This document shows positions 46,267-54,279 of a stretch of DNA of 64,000 bases, piece after piece (position 1 is the first letter of the stretch; every line of letters starts with the position of its first letter). The DNA comes from JBDROX01 sp043809645 (GTDB lineage Bacteria; Patescibacteriota; Patescibacteriia; Magasanikbacterales; UBA922): positions 1 to 64,000 of the forward strand of contig JBDROX010000036.1 of the NCBI GenBank assembly GCA_043809645.1. Direction: 5' to 3'. The position numbers were made by a program, and so were the translations under genes. The notes beneath the pieces were generated by a model, which did not search any database, was not told where the DNA came from, and saw only the letters and a program-made list of their open reading frames with translations.

Positions 46267-48054
46267 ATGGAAATTAGAAATATCGCAATTATCGCACACG
46301 TCGATCATGGCAAGACACGCCTAACTGATGCGCTCATGCGCCAGACTGGGATGGTCACAGACGAGAGTGCGAGTATGGACTCGAACGATCTTGAAAAAGA
46401 ACGCGGTATTACTATTTATTCAAAAAATACATCGGTCTTCTATGGGAATACAAAAATCAATATTGTGGACACACCTGGCCATGCTGACTTTGGGTCAGAG
46501 GTCGAGCGAGTGCTCCGCTCTATTGATTCAGTGCTCCTCGTTGTTGACGCACAGGAAGGTCCAATGCCACAGACCAAGTTTGTTCTGAAGAAATCTCTGG
46601 AGCTTGGACTCAAACCTATTGTTGTCCTCAATAAGATCGATAAGCCGGCTGCTAGGCCAGATTGGGCACATGATAAGGTTCTGGAGCTCTTCATGGATCT
46701 GGGTGCCACAGATGAGCAGCTTGACTTCCACACAGTATATGCAAACGCAAAAGAGGGAATAGCTATGAAGCATCTTGGTGATGAATCAAAGGACCTCGTC
46801 CCACTGCTCGACACAATTCTCAAGAACGTCCCGCCTGCAGCAGGTGATGCCAAAAAGCCATTCTCCTTTCAATCATTCAACCTTGCATATGACAGTTATC
46901 TGGGTCGTATGGGTATTGGCAGAGTACACGAAGGAACACTGAAGGTGGGGGAGAAAGTGTTCGTAAAAAAACATTCTGGAGAGATCCTTACTGGCACCGT
47001 TGGTAAACTATTTACATTCGAAGGAATCAGCAGGAAAGAAGTTACAGAAGTTTCCGCAGGGGACATCACCATGATGGCTGGACTTCCGGACATATATATC
47101 GGAGACACTATTTGTGTAGAAAAGGATCAAGAACTTCTTCCGGAAATTAAAATTGATGAACCTACAATTTCTTTAAATTTCCTATTCAACAATTCACCAT
47201 TTGCAGGAAAGGAAGGAAAATTTGTAACTAGCAGGCAAATTATAGAGAGATTAAAAAAAGAACTCGAAGTAAATGTTGGTTTGAAGATAGATTTCTCAGA
47301 AGTAGACCATAGCAAAGTCTTTGGAAGAGGAGAGCTCCATATTGCTGTGCTCCTCGAGAATATGAGAAGAGAAGGATTTGAGCTTCAAGTATCACAACCA
47401 CAGGTTATTATCAAGGATGTTGATGGAGTAAAGTCAGAACCTTTTGAGGAAGTAACAGTGGATGTACCGAAAAAATTTGAAGGTATTGTGATTGAGAAGC
47501 TAGCAAAGAGAAAAGGGGAAATGCTGAGCATGGCTCCAGAGCAGAGCCAGACTCGCATGATTTACAAAATGCCAACACGTGGACTCCTAGGATACAAAAG
47601 TGAATTTGTGGTAGACACACATGGCGAAGGCATTCTCTGCAGCGAAGTTATTGGATTCCTCCCGCATGTAGGTGAAATCTCAAAACGAGATGTTGGATCC
47701 ATGATTTCTGGTGAAACAGGGAAGGTCCTTTCATATGCCCTTGATAATCTCCAAAACAGAGGCGTTCTCTATGTCGCCCCAAATGCAGAAGTCTATGAAG
47801 GTCAAGTCATTGGAAATGCTTCCAAAGGACAAGATATGACAGTCAATCCTATCAAAGGAAAGCATCTGACAAACATGAGGTCATCTGGTGCTGATGCTGC
47901 TATTCAACTCATACCACCACTAGAAGTAACACTCGAGCGCGGTATGGAAATCATGGCAGAGGATGAATATCTAGAAATTACCCCAAAAAATATCCGTCTT
48001 CGAAAACAAGTATTAAAAGAAGTGAGTCGAGTGAAAGCGGGCAGAAAAAAGTAA
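46267..48054 (+). CDS. typA: Ribosome-binding GTPase TypA/BipA
   Basis: 595 aa, typical length. G1 AHVDHGKTRL, G2 ERGITI, G3 DTPGHADFG, G4 NKIDKP. EF-G-like domains and BipA C-terminus (EPFEEVTVDVPKKFEGIVIE, MIYKMPTRGLLGYKSEF, NMRSSGADAAIQL). Acts in ribosome assembly and stress adaptation. Confidence 0.96.
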   Translation: MEIRNIAIIAHVDHGKTRLTDALMRQTGMVTDESASMDSNDLEKERGITIYSKNTSVFYGNTKINIVDTPGHADFGSEVERVLRSIDSVLLVVDAQEGPMPQTKFVLKKSLELGLKPIVVLNKIDKPAARPDWAHDKVLELFMDLGATDEQLDFHTVYANAKEGIAMKHLGDESKDLVPLLDTILKNVPPAAGDAKKPFSFQSFNLAYDSYLGRMGIGRVHEGTLKVGEKVFVKKHSGEILTGTVGKLFTFEGISRKEVTEVSAGDITMMAGLPDIYIGDTICVEKDQELLPEIKIDEPTISLNFLFNNSPFAGKEGKFVTSRQIIERLKKELEVNVGLKIDFSEVDHSKVFGRGELHIAVLLENMRREGFELQVSQPQVIIKDVDGVKSEPFEEVTVDVPKKFEGIVIEKLAKRKGEMLSMAPEQSQTRMIYKMPTRGLLGYKSEFVVDTHGEGILCSEVIGFLPHVGEISKRDVGSMISGETGKVLSYALDNLQNRGVLYVAPNAEVYEGQVIGNASKGQDMTVNPIKGKHLTNMRSSGADAAIQLIPPLEVTLERGMEIMAEDEYLEITPKNIRLRKQVLKEVSRVKAGRKK

Positions 48055-48096
48055 CATTTTTCAAACATATAAAAATTACCATGATGGGTATTTTTA

Positions 48097-48125
48097 TTGA
48101 CTATGTATCTTTTACCGTGTACAAT
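48097..48125 (+). promoter_or_regulatory. RRM gene promoter (TTGACT-N17-TACAAT) with ~125-nt leader
   Basis: TTGACT (48097-48102), 17-nt spacer, TACAAT (48120-48125). Transcription from ~48132 leaves a GC-rich leader to 48256, longer than usual here, suggesting post-transcriptional control of the RNA-binding protein. Confidence 0.6.
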
Positions 48126-48256
48126 AGCATTTGTAAGTTTCTTAGATAGAATTGATCACTTTGGTGCGCTCGCGTGGCCACATGTTAGCAGTCAACCGCT
48201 ATCGACAAGATAGGTCGCCCTTACACCTAACTTAAACAATATAATCATAGACAACT

Positions 48257-48514
48257 ATGGCTACAAAATTGTACGTTGGTGGTCTTCCATACGAATCTAC
48301 AGAGGAAGATATCAAAGAAGCGTTTGGTGCTGCTGGTACTGTTGTTTCTACTGCTATCGTCATGGACAAGATGACAAATCGTTCACGAGGCTTTGGCTTT
48401 GTGGAGATGAGCTCACCAGAAGAAGCACAGGCAGCTATTGAGATGTGGGATGGAAAAGAATTCCAAGGCCGCACGCTCAAGGTCAACGAAGCAAGACCAA
48501 GAGAAGAGCAATAG
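48257..48514 (+). CDS. RRM-type RNA-binding protein
   Basis: 85 aa, one RNA recognition motif: RNP2 KLYVGGLPY (4-12) and RNP1 RGFGFVEM (~44-51), ending in a short acidic/basic tail. Resembles cyanobacterial cold-regulated Rbp proteins. Monocistronic with its own promoter, long leader and terminator. Confidence 0.93.
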   Translation: MATKLYVGGLPYESTEEDIKEAFGAAGTVVSTAIVMDKMTNRSRGFGFVEMSSPEEAQAAIEMWDGKEFQGRTLKVNEARPREEQ

Positions 48515-48520
48515 AATTCA

Positions 48521-48552
48521 AAAAAACAGAGACACGCGAACTCTGTTTTTTT
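48521..48552 (+). terminator. Terminator of the RRM gene
   Basis: AAAAAACAGAG/CTCTGTTTTTTT, 9-nt loop. Confidence 0.85.
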
Positions 48553-48581
48553 ATCCCCAACTGTACCTCTAGAAGATGCTG

Positions 48582-48590
48582 TGTTATAAT
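48582..48590 (+). promoter_or_regulatory. Extended -10 promoter (TGTTATAAT)
   Basis: Consensus extended -10, ending 19 nt before the ATG at 48610. Confidence 0.65.
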
Positions 48591-48609
48591 CTTCTCATAA
48601 TAAAAAACT

Positions 48610-48963
48610 ATGCAAGATATCCAAGAAGTTTTTAGTAGGGTAGAGAAGGCGAAGATGGAAATGAAAGATCTCAAAGTGGCATACAAAGATGCGCTTGAGA
48701 CATCCCTGGAATACAAGGAAATATCAGACAAGCTTAAGGACCTAAGAGAGAAGAAAAAACAAATAGAAACAACAATCAAAGAGCAGTTTTCAAGTGAGCT
48801 TACAAAGATAGATGACTTAAAGATCGATATTGCAAGTGATATGGAACTCATCTCTGACATTGCAATGACCAAGATTATGAAAGGAGAGACTGTCGAGGTT
48901 TCTGACAAGTATGAGAATCAATATGAGCCAATATTTAGTGTGAAATTTAAAAAAGCTAGTTAA
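48610..48963 (+). CDS. Coiled-coil hypothetical protein (117 aa)
   Basis: Highly charged helical protein; residues ~5-65 have heptad character (VEKAKMEMKDLKVAYKDALE, KLKDLREKKKQIETTIKEQF). No TM segments. Followed after 15 nt by the glutaredoxin gene, probably one transcript. No family recognised. Confidence 0.65.
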   Translation: MQDIQEVFSRVEKAKMEMKDLKVAYKDALETSLEYKEISDKLKDLREKKKQIETTIKEQFSSELTKIDDLKIDIASDMELISDIAMTKIMKGETVEVSDKYENQYEPIFSVKFKKAS

Positions 48964-48978
48964 TTAGTGTGAATACCT

Positions 48979-49218
48979 ATGGCAAAAGCAATTGTGTACT
49001 CAACACCCACATGCCCATACTGCGTACAGGCAAAAGAATATTTCAAGGAAAAAGGAGTTGAATATGAGGATGTAGATGTCTCTACAGACGAAACAAAACA
49101 AAAGGAAATGATTGATAAATCTGGTCAGATGGGCGTTCCTGTTATTGATCTCAACGGAACAATCATCGTTGGATTTGATAGAGCAAAAATCGAAGAAGTT
49201 CTCGGTCAAGAAAAGTAA
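48979..49218 (+). CDS. Glutaredoxin-like protein
   Basis: 79 aa. Active site CPYC in YSTPTCPYCVQAK, cis-Pro in GVPVIDLNG and a C-terminal GFDRAKIEEVLG. Matches the YruB/NrdH-like glutaredoxin group; dithiol reductant in the cytoplasm. A partner reductase is not in the window unless the FNR-like protein serves. Confidence 0.9.
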   Translation: MAKAIVYSTPTCPYCVQAKEYFKEKGVEYEDVDVSTDETKQKEMIDKSGQMGVPVIDLNGTIIVGFDRAKIEEVLGQEK

Positions 49219-49227
49219 AACTACTCG

Positions 49228-49267
49228 AAAAACAAAGAAAGTGTCTTTTGGCACTTTCTTTGTTTTC
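49228..49267 (+). terminator. Terminator after the glutaredoxin gene
   Basis: AACAAAGAAAGTG pairs perfectly with CACTTTCTTTGTT around an 8-nt loop. Confidence 0.85.
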
Positions 49268-49311
49268 TAAGCTATGATAAGATGCTTCTGTTATCTATAA
49301 CTTTTTAAGGT

Positions 49312-49890
49312 ATGTCCCGTGAAATTGTATTTGATATAGAAACTATTGGCGATATAAGAAAGCAAGAGACCATGAAAGTCACAGTGGTCTCGATTTATGA
49401 ATATGAGACAAATACCTATACTTCTTTCGAAGAACATGAGTTAGGAAATCTCTGGCCAATTTTGGAAAAAACAGAGCGACTGATTGGCTACAACAGCGAA
49501 CACTTCGATATTCCAATTTTGAATAAATATTATACTGGCGACCTCGCCGTACTCCCTCATCTGGATTTACTAAAGGTCATCAAAGAGTCTTGTGGAAAAA
49601 GATATAAGCTTGATGATGTTGCAAAAGCAACACTACAGATCGGAAAAAGTGCAGACGGACTCAAAGCTATGGAGTGGTTCAAAGAGGGGAAGATCGATAA
49701 AGTGAAAGAGTATTGTGAGATGGATGTAAAGGTAACGAAAGAGATTTATGATTTTGGTAGGAAAAACAGAATGATATATTACCCAACACTTACAGGTGCA
49801 GTCATGCCTATAGAAGTAAACTTCGAACCAAAAGCTGAATCTCAAGCAGAGGAAGCTCAAAGCGGTATCAACATGACATTACCATTCTAG
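49312..49890 (+). CDS. DEDD-type 3'-5' exonuclease (RNase H-like)
   Basis: 192 aa. Exo I IVFDIETIGD, Exo II IGYNSEHFDIPIL and Exo III YCEMDVKVTKEIYDFG provide the DEDD carboxylates of a YprB-like RNase H fold nuclease; nucleic-acid substrate unknown. The stop codon shares CTAG with the stop of the convergent FNR-like gene (4-nt overlap). Confidence 0.8.
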   Translation: MSREIVFDIETIGDIRKQETMKVTVVSIYEYETNTYTSFEEHELGNLWPILEKTERLIGYNSEHFDIPILNKYYTGDLAVLPHLDLLKVIKESCGKRYKLDDVAKATLQIGKSADGLKAMEWFKEGKIDKVKEYCEMDVKVTKEIYDFGRKNRMIYYPTLTGAVMPIEVNFEPKAESQAEEAQSGINMTLPF

Positions 49891-50570
49891 AACATTTCAA
49901 AATAAAGGTTTTCTTTAGGAACTCCTTTGGCTAAGAGGAGTTTTCTTGTATCTTGGACCATTTGGGGACTTCCACATATATAATACTGTGATTCAGTCAT
50001 AGCGTCTTCTAGATGATCTGTGACTCTACCAGAATGGCATTCTGGATCAGAATTGTCCCCAGATAGACAAAAAGCATATTCAAAATTTTCATACGCACAC
50101 CTGAGCTGATCCAATTCTTTTTTCCAAAAAATTTCCCTACTATTTCGAACTCCAAAGAAAAGTTTGAGATTATTCTTTGTTTTTTCATTCTCAATAATAT
50201 TTCGGATCATCCCAAAAATTGGTGTTATACCAACACCGGCTCCAATAAACACAAGGTTAGATTCCTCCTCACTGCAAGTGAATCTCCCAAGTGGCTCAGA
50301 TATCTTGGCCGCATTGCCTGCAGACATATTTGAAAAATACTCAGAAGCACTACCGCCTTCCTCTATTTTTATACAAAAGTGAAGTGCATCATCAGTATTG
50401 ATGGAGCACAATGAGTATGATCGCTTAATAAAGCCACCGTCTCTTAAAATAAAGAACTGGACAAATTGACCAGCCTCAAATTCAAAGCCATCAGGCTTTG
50501 AAAAGTGCAGTTCAATGACATTGTGTGTTAGCTGCCTTTTTTCCAAAAGTGTAATAGTATGTGTTTTCAT
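49887..50570 (-). CDS. FAD/NAD(P)-dependent ferredoxin reductase-like protein
   Basis: 227 aa from the ATG at 50570. FAD-binding RSYSLCSI and GGSASEYFSN, NAD(P)-binding GAGVGITPIFGMIR and YYICGSPQMV, C-terminal aromatic-rich end (ENLYFEMF). Ferredoxin-NADP reductase family, single polypeptide without its own Fe-S domain. Divergent from the cysteine desulfurase-ferredoxin operon, so it likely feeds electrons to those ferredoxins. Confidence 0.88.
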   Translation of the reverse strand: MKTHTITLLEKRQLTHNVIELHFSKPDGFEFEAGQFVQFFILRDGGFIKRSYSLCSINTDDALHFCIKIEEGGSASEYFSNMSAGNAAKISEPLGRFTCSEEESNLVFIGAGVGITPIFGMIRNIIENEKTKNNLKLFFGVRNSREIFWKKELDQLRCAYENFEYAFCLSGDNSDPECHSGRVTDHLEDAMTESQYYICGSPQMVQDTRKLLLAKGVPKENLYFEMF

Positions 50571-50682
50571 CTTGATTATTGACAATAGAATAAAAAAAGG
50601 ATAGACTAATATAATCTCTTTTTTGCTAAATATAGCGAAAAGTGCATAAAGATCATATCACACACCTGTATATTTGAAAAGT

Positions 50683-51927
50683 ATGAATCCAAAGAAAGAA
50701 GTTTACCTCGACTATGCTGCAACTTCCCCAGTAGCAGATGAAGTACTTGGGGCGATGGAGCCATATTTTTCTGTTCATTTTGGTAACCCATCGTCTATCT
50801 ATAGTCGCGGACTGGAAGCCAGAACTGCAGTGGGTGAATCAAGAAAAACAATTGCCTCATTTCTTGGAACTACAGCAGACACCATATTCTTCATGAGTGG
50901 TGGAACTGAGTCAATTAATACTGCAATTTTTGGAGCCGCAAGGAAACATAAGGAATATGGAAATCATATCATTACTACCGCGATAGAACATAAAGCTGTA
51001 CTGAATTCATTAAAGGCTTTAGAAAAAGAAGGCTTTGAAGTTACTTATCTCCCTGTTGATAAACACGGCCTCGTGACTGCACAGCAAATTATGGGTGCCA
51101 TAACAAATAAAACATTACTTATCAGCATCATGTATGCAAATAATGAAATTGGTTCTATAGAACCAATTGCTGACATAGGAAAAGAAATACTAAAATTTAA
51201 AAAACATAATGAATCAATATATCCACTCTTTCATACAGATGCATGCCAGGCCACAAACTATCTCGATATGCATGTAGAAAAATTACACGCAGACCTTCTC
51301 TCATTCAACGGATCCAAAATGAATGGTCCAAAAGGCTGCGGTGTACTCTATATGAGAAGGGGAGTAAAAATAGAACAGATGATATATGGTGGTTCTCAGG
51401 AATTTGGCTTTCGTGCTGGAACAGAGGATGTGCCAAGTATAGTGGGAATGGCCAAAGCAGTTGAGCTCATCATGCAAAATGGAGAAAAAAATGCAAATAA
51501 AGTAAGGAAACTCCGAGATTATTTTTGGGAAGAAACTCAGAGAGCAGTACCAAAAATCATGCTCAACGGGCCTGCGCTAGAAGACACAGACAAAAGGTTG
51601 CCAAATAATCTCCATATATCTATCCTTGATATTGAAGGAGAAGCACTACTCCTATATCTAGATGAAAAAGGAATTATGTGTTCCACAGGGAGCGCCTGTA
51701 ATTCCAGTTCACTCGAACCTTCCCATGTGCTCACAGAGTGTGGGCTTCCATATGAATATGCTCATGGAACACTTCGATTTACTCTGGGGGCATCAACAAC
51801 CAAAGAAGAAATCGACTATGTTATTGATCATCTCCCTGGAGTTGTTGAAAAACTTAGAAAGATGTCACCTGTTAATCTAGAAATTGACCATACAGACAAT
51901 ACGCATGCACAGTATCATCAGAAATAA
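50683..51927 (+). CDS. Cysteine desulfurase (IscS/NifS-like)
   Basis: 414 aa from the ATG at 50683. DYAATSP start, PLP-Lys212 in FNGSKMNGPKG, catalytic Cys339 in CSTGSACNSSSLEPS. The residue before the PLP-Lys is Ser (GSK) where IscS/NifS usually have His (xHK). Supplies sulfur for Fe-S clusters and/or tRNA thiolation. The NifU-like scaffold gene starts 2 nt later. Confidence 0.93.
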   Translation: MNPKKEVYLDYAATSPVADEVLGAMEPYFSVHFGNPSSIYSRGLEARTAVGESRKTIASFLGTTADTIFFMSGGTESINTAIFGAARKHKEYGNHIITTAIEHKAVLNSLKALEKEGFEVTYLPVDKHGLVTAQQIMGAITNKTLLISIMYANNEIGSIEPIADIGKEILKFKKHNESIYPLFHTDACQATNYLDMHVEKLHADLLSFNGSKMNGPKGCGVLYMRRGVKIEQMIYGGSQEFGFRAGTEDVPSIVGMAKAVELIMQNGEKNANKVRKLRDYFWEETQRAVPKIMLNGPALEDTDKRLPNNLHISILDIEGEALLLYLDEKGIMCSTGSACNSSSLEPSHVLTECGLPYEYAHGTLRFTLGASTTKEEIDYVIDHLPGVVEKLRKMSPVNLEIDHTDNTHAQYHQK

Positions 51928-51928
51928 T

Positions 51929-52591
51929 ATGGAAAAAGAGAAAAAAAACCAAGAAGCAAAAATACTAGACCTTCAGGGCAATGAATGGCTTTATTCTGAT
52001 ATTGTGAAAGATCATTTTTTCCATCCTAGAAATATTCTTTTCCCAGGAGAAGAAGATAGTTTTGATGCCGATGCTGTTGGGAGAGTAGGTTCTCCAGCTT
52101 GTGGTGATGAGATGGTACTATGGATTAAGATAGACAAAGAGTCAGAGAAAATTACTGACTGCAAATGGCAAACGTTTGGTTGTGGCAGTGCCATTGCATC
52201 TACATCCATGCTTTCTGAGATAGTAAAGAAAGATGGAGGCATGACAGTGGATGATGCTATGAAGCTCAAGCCCCAGGATATTATTGTTGAGCTCGGTGGA
52301 CTCCCTAACAGAAAAATTCATTGTAGTGTCCTCGGAGACAAGGCCCTCCATAGTGCAGTCAATGATTGGTTTCGTAAGACTGGTCAGCATGTTAGAGTTG
52401 TGAGAACAGGCGCAAAAATAATTGACAAAGATCTCAATATTACAGACAAAGATATTGAAGAGGCAGTTCTCGAAGGTGCAACAACTGTAGAGGAAGTCCA
52501 AAGAAAATTAAAAGTCGGAGTTGCAAAACCAGAGTCTATTCCAGAAATTGAACAATTGATTAGATTTTATTCAGAAAAATACTATGGTTAA
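51929..52591 (+). CDS. NifU/IscU-like Fe-S scaffold with degenerate BFD-like domain
   Basis: 220 aa from the ATG at 51929. Residues 20-150 form the IscU scaffold with Cys58 (ACGD), Cys85 (FGCGS) and Cys132 (KIHCSV), plus Asp60. Residues ~162-211 align with the [2Fe-2S] BFD-like middle domain of NifU (KIIDKDLNITDKDIEEAV, TTVEEVQRKLKVG) but both CxC cysteines are Asp (166,168) and the CxxC pair is lost, so no cluster can be bound there. Overlaps the next gene by 8 nt. Confidence 0.88.
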   Translation: MEKEKKNQEAKILDLQGNEWLYSDIVKDHFFHPRNILFPGEEDSFDADAVGRVGSPACGDEMVLWIKIDKESEKITDCKWQTFGCGSAIASTSMLSEIVKKDGGMTVDDAMKLKPQDIIVELGGLPNRKIHCSVLGDKALHSAVNDWFRKTGQHVRVVRTGAKIIDKDLNITDKDIEEAVLEGATTVEEVQRKLKVGVAKPESIPEIEQLIRFYSEKYYG

Positions 52592-52883
52592 AAAAGTACG
52601 AGTTTGTAGAAGCAGAACATGTGATGTGTTTGATTCAGAAAAAATTCTTAAAAAAATTGAAAAAGAAACAAACTTGAAAGCTGGAGAAAGCAATGATACA
52701 ATTGATCTGGATACATGTGGATGTCTTGGGTACTGCCATAGATCACCAAACGTTGCTATTGATGATAATAATATTATATATGAAGCAGGTATTAAGACAG
52801 TCATGGAAGAGATAGAGAGCGGTGGTGAGGCCATGGATATTCAAGACAAAGATGTGGATAACATACTTCAACAATATTCATAA
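52584..52883 (+). CDS. Thioredoxin-like [2Fe-2S] ferredoxin
   Basis: 99 aa. Cys pattern C-x4-C (CRSRTC) and C-x3-C (CLGYC), as in NuoE-type and Aquifex-type thioredoxin-fold ferredoxins. Electron carrier or Fe-S assembly helper. Third gene of the desulfurase-scaffold operon. Confidence 0.85.
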   Translation: MVKKVRVCRSRTCDVFDSEKILKKIEKETNLKAGESNDTIDLDTCGCLGYCHRSPNVAIDDNNIIYEAGIKTVMEEIESGGEAMDIQDKDVDNILQQYS

Positions 52884-52886
52884 TAT

Positions 52887-53174
52887 ATGGAAAAAGTAGA
52901 AGATCAATTTTCAGACGATATTTCCGTAGGAAAGCGTAACAAAGGAAAAATTAGAAAGATTATTGTTGACAGAGAAGCGTGTATTGGCGCCAGAAGCTGC
53001 ACTATTGTTGCAGAGAATCTCTTTGCTATGGATGATGAGAATCTGGCCTATGTTGTGGATGGAGATTTGAATGAGGTTGACGAAGAAACTATCAAGCTTG
53101 CTGCGCAGGCATGTCCTGTTCTTGCTATTCACCTTTTTGGTGAGGATGGTAAGAAACTCTTTCCAGAAGAATAA
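52887..53174 (+). CDS. Small ferredoxin with three cysteine ligands
   Basis: 95 aa. Motif CIGARSCTIVAENLF and later AAQACPVLAI: only Cys-x5-Cys and Cys-Pro are present, the second Cys of CxxCxxC being Ala. This pattern is typical of [3Fe-4S] or labile [4Fe-4S] ferredoxins of actinobacterial type. 3-nt gap after the [2Fe-2S] ferredoxin gene; last gene of the Fe-S operon. Confidence 0.85.
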   Translation: MEKVEDQFSDDISVGKRNKGKIRKIIVDREACIGARSCTIVAENLFAMDDENLAYVVDGDLNEVDEETIKLAAQACPVLAIHLFGEDGKKLFPEE

Positions 53175-53198
53175 TAGTTTTCAAATAAAATAGGGAGG

Positions 53199-53219
53199 CC
53201 GTGGTATCACGGTTTTTTT
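53199..53219 (+). terminator. Terminator of the Fe-S operon
   Basis: CCGTG/CACGG with a GTAT loop and seven T. A short hairpin but a textbook T tract. Confidence 0.8.
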
Positions 53220-53235
53220 CATTTAGTAAAGCAGT

Positions 53236-54249
53236 ATGCATAAATTTATTGCAGAATACATCTGGATAGATGGTCAGAAACCAACGGCAAAGCTAAGATC
53301 GAAAACAAAAATACTAGATCATCCAATAGATAGTCTAGACGATATTCCACAGTGGGGTTTTGATGGATCGAGCACAGAACAGACCACTGATGCGAATAGC
53401 GACTGCCTTCTCGACCCGGTGAAATTTTTCAAAGATCCAGTACGTAGAGATGGGCATGTTCTCGTCCTCTGCGAGGTTATGAACCCAGATGGTTCGCCAC
53501 ATAGTAGCAACACTCGAGCAAGACTCAGAGAATTGGCAAGGAAACATGAGAAGGAAGAGGCGCTTTTTGGTATAGAACAGGAATATACACTTTTTGATGG
53601 AGTATCACCTCTTGGGTGGCCAGATAGAGGTTTCCCAGCGCCACAGGGTGGATATTACTGTGGTGTGGGTGCTGATGAAGTGTATGGAAGAGAAATAGTA
53701 GAGGAACATCTTCAGGCATGCCTAGATGCTAATATCCGCATATCAGGAATCAATGCAGAGGTGATGCCCGCACAGTGGGAATATCAGGTCGGGGCTATTG
53801 GACCGCTAGAGGTAGCCGATCAGCTCTGGATTTCTCGTTGGTTACTGTATAGAATTGCAGAAAATCACAAGGTGAGTGCAACACTATACCCAAAACCAAT
53901 CAAAGGTGATTGGAATGGTGCAGGAGCACACACGAACTTTAGTACGAAGAAAATGAGAGAGACTGGAGGGATTGAAGTGATCAATGAAGCATGTAGAAAA
54001 CTAGAACAGAGACACAAAGAACATATAAAAATCTACGGTGCACATAACAGAGAACGTCTCACTGGACTCCATGAGACATGCTCGATAGATGAATTCCGCT
54101 ATGGCGTGAGTGACAGGGGGGCGTCCATTAGAATCCCGTTGATGACGCAGAATAATGGATATGGATATCTCGAAGACAGAAGACCTGCGGCGAATATGGA
54201 TCCATATCAAGTTTGCAGGGTGATGCTTGAAACAATTTGTGGAGAATAA
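53236..54249 (+). CDS. glnA: Glutamine synthetase, type II (eukaryotic-like)
   Basis: 337 aa. Start EYIWIDGQKPTAKLRSKTK and WGFDGSSTEQ match GSII; metal and ATP motifs FGIEQEYTL, AEVMPAQWEYQVG and NGAGAHTNFSTKKM; C-terminal RGASIRIP. GSII is ~340-370 aa and rarer in bacteria than the ~470-aa GSI. Makes glutamine for the GatA amidotransferase and nitrogen metabolism. No adenylylation site of the GSI kind. Confidence 0.93.
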   Translation: MHKFIAEYIWIDGQKPTAKLRSKTKILDHPIDSLDDIPQWGFDGSSTEQTTDANSDCLLDPVKFFKDPVRRDGHVLVLCEVMNPDGSPHSSNTRARLRELARKHEKEEALFGIEQEYTLFDGVSPLGWPDRGFPAPQGGYYCGVGADEVYGREIVEEHLQACLDANIRISGINAEVMPAQWEYQVGAIGPLEVADQLWISRWLLYRIAENHKVSATLYPKPIKGDWNGAGAHTNFSTKKMRETGGIEVINEACRKLEQRHKEHIKIYGAHNRERLTGLHETCSIDEFRYGVSDRGASIRIPLMTQNNGYGYLEDRRPAANMDPYQVCRVMLETICGE

Positions 54250-54279
54250 AAATAACCCGCCAATTAGGTGGGCTATTTA
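54249..54279 (+). terminator. Terminator of glnA
   Basis: AAATAACCCGCC pairs with GGTGGGCTATTT around AATTA; it overlaps the clpB stop codon from the other strand. Confidence 0.7.

Noticed and set aside
48126..48256. A tRNA gene in the GC-rich leader before the RRM gene
   Set aside because: No acceptor or T-arm pairing could be built.
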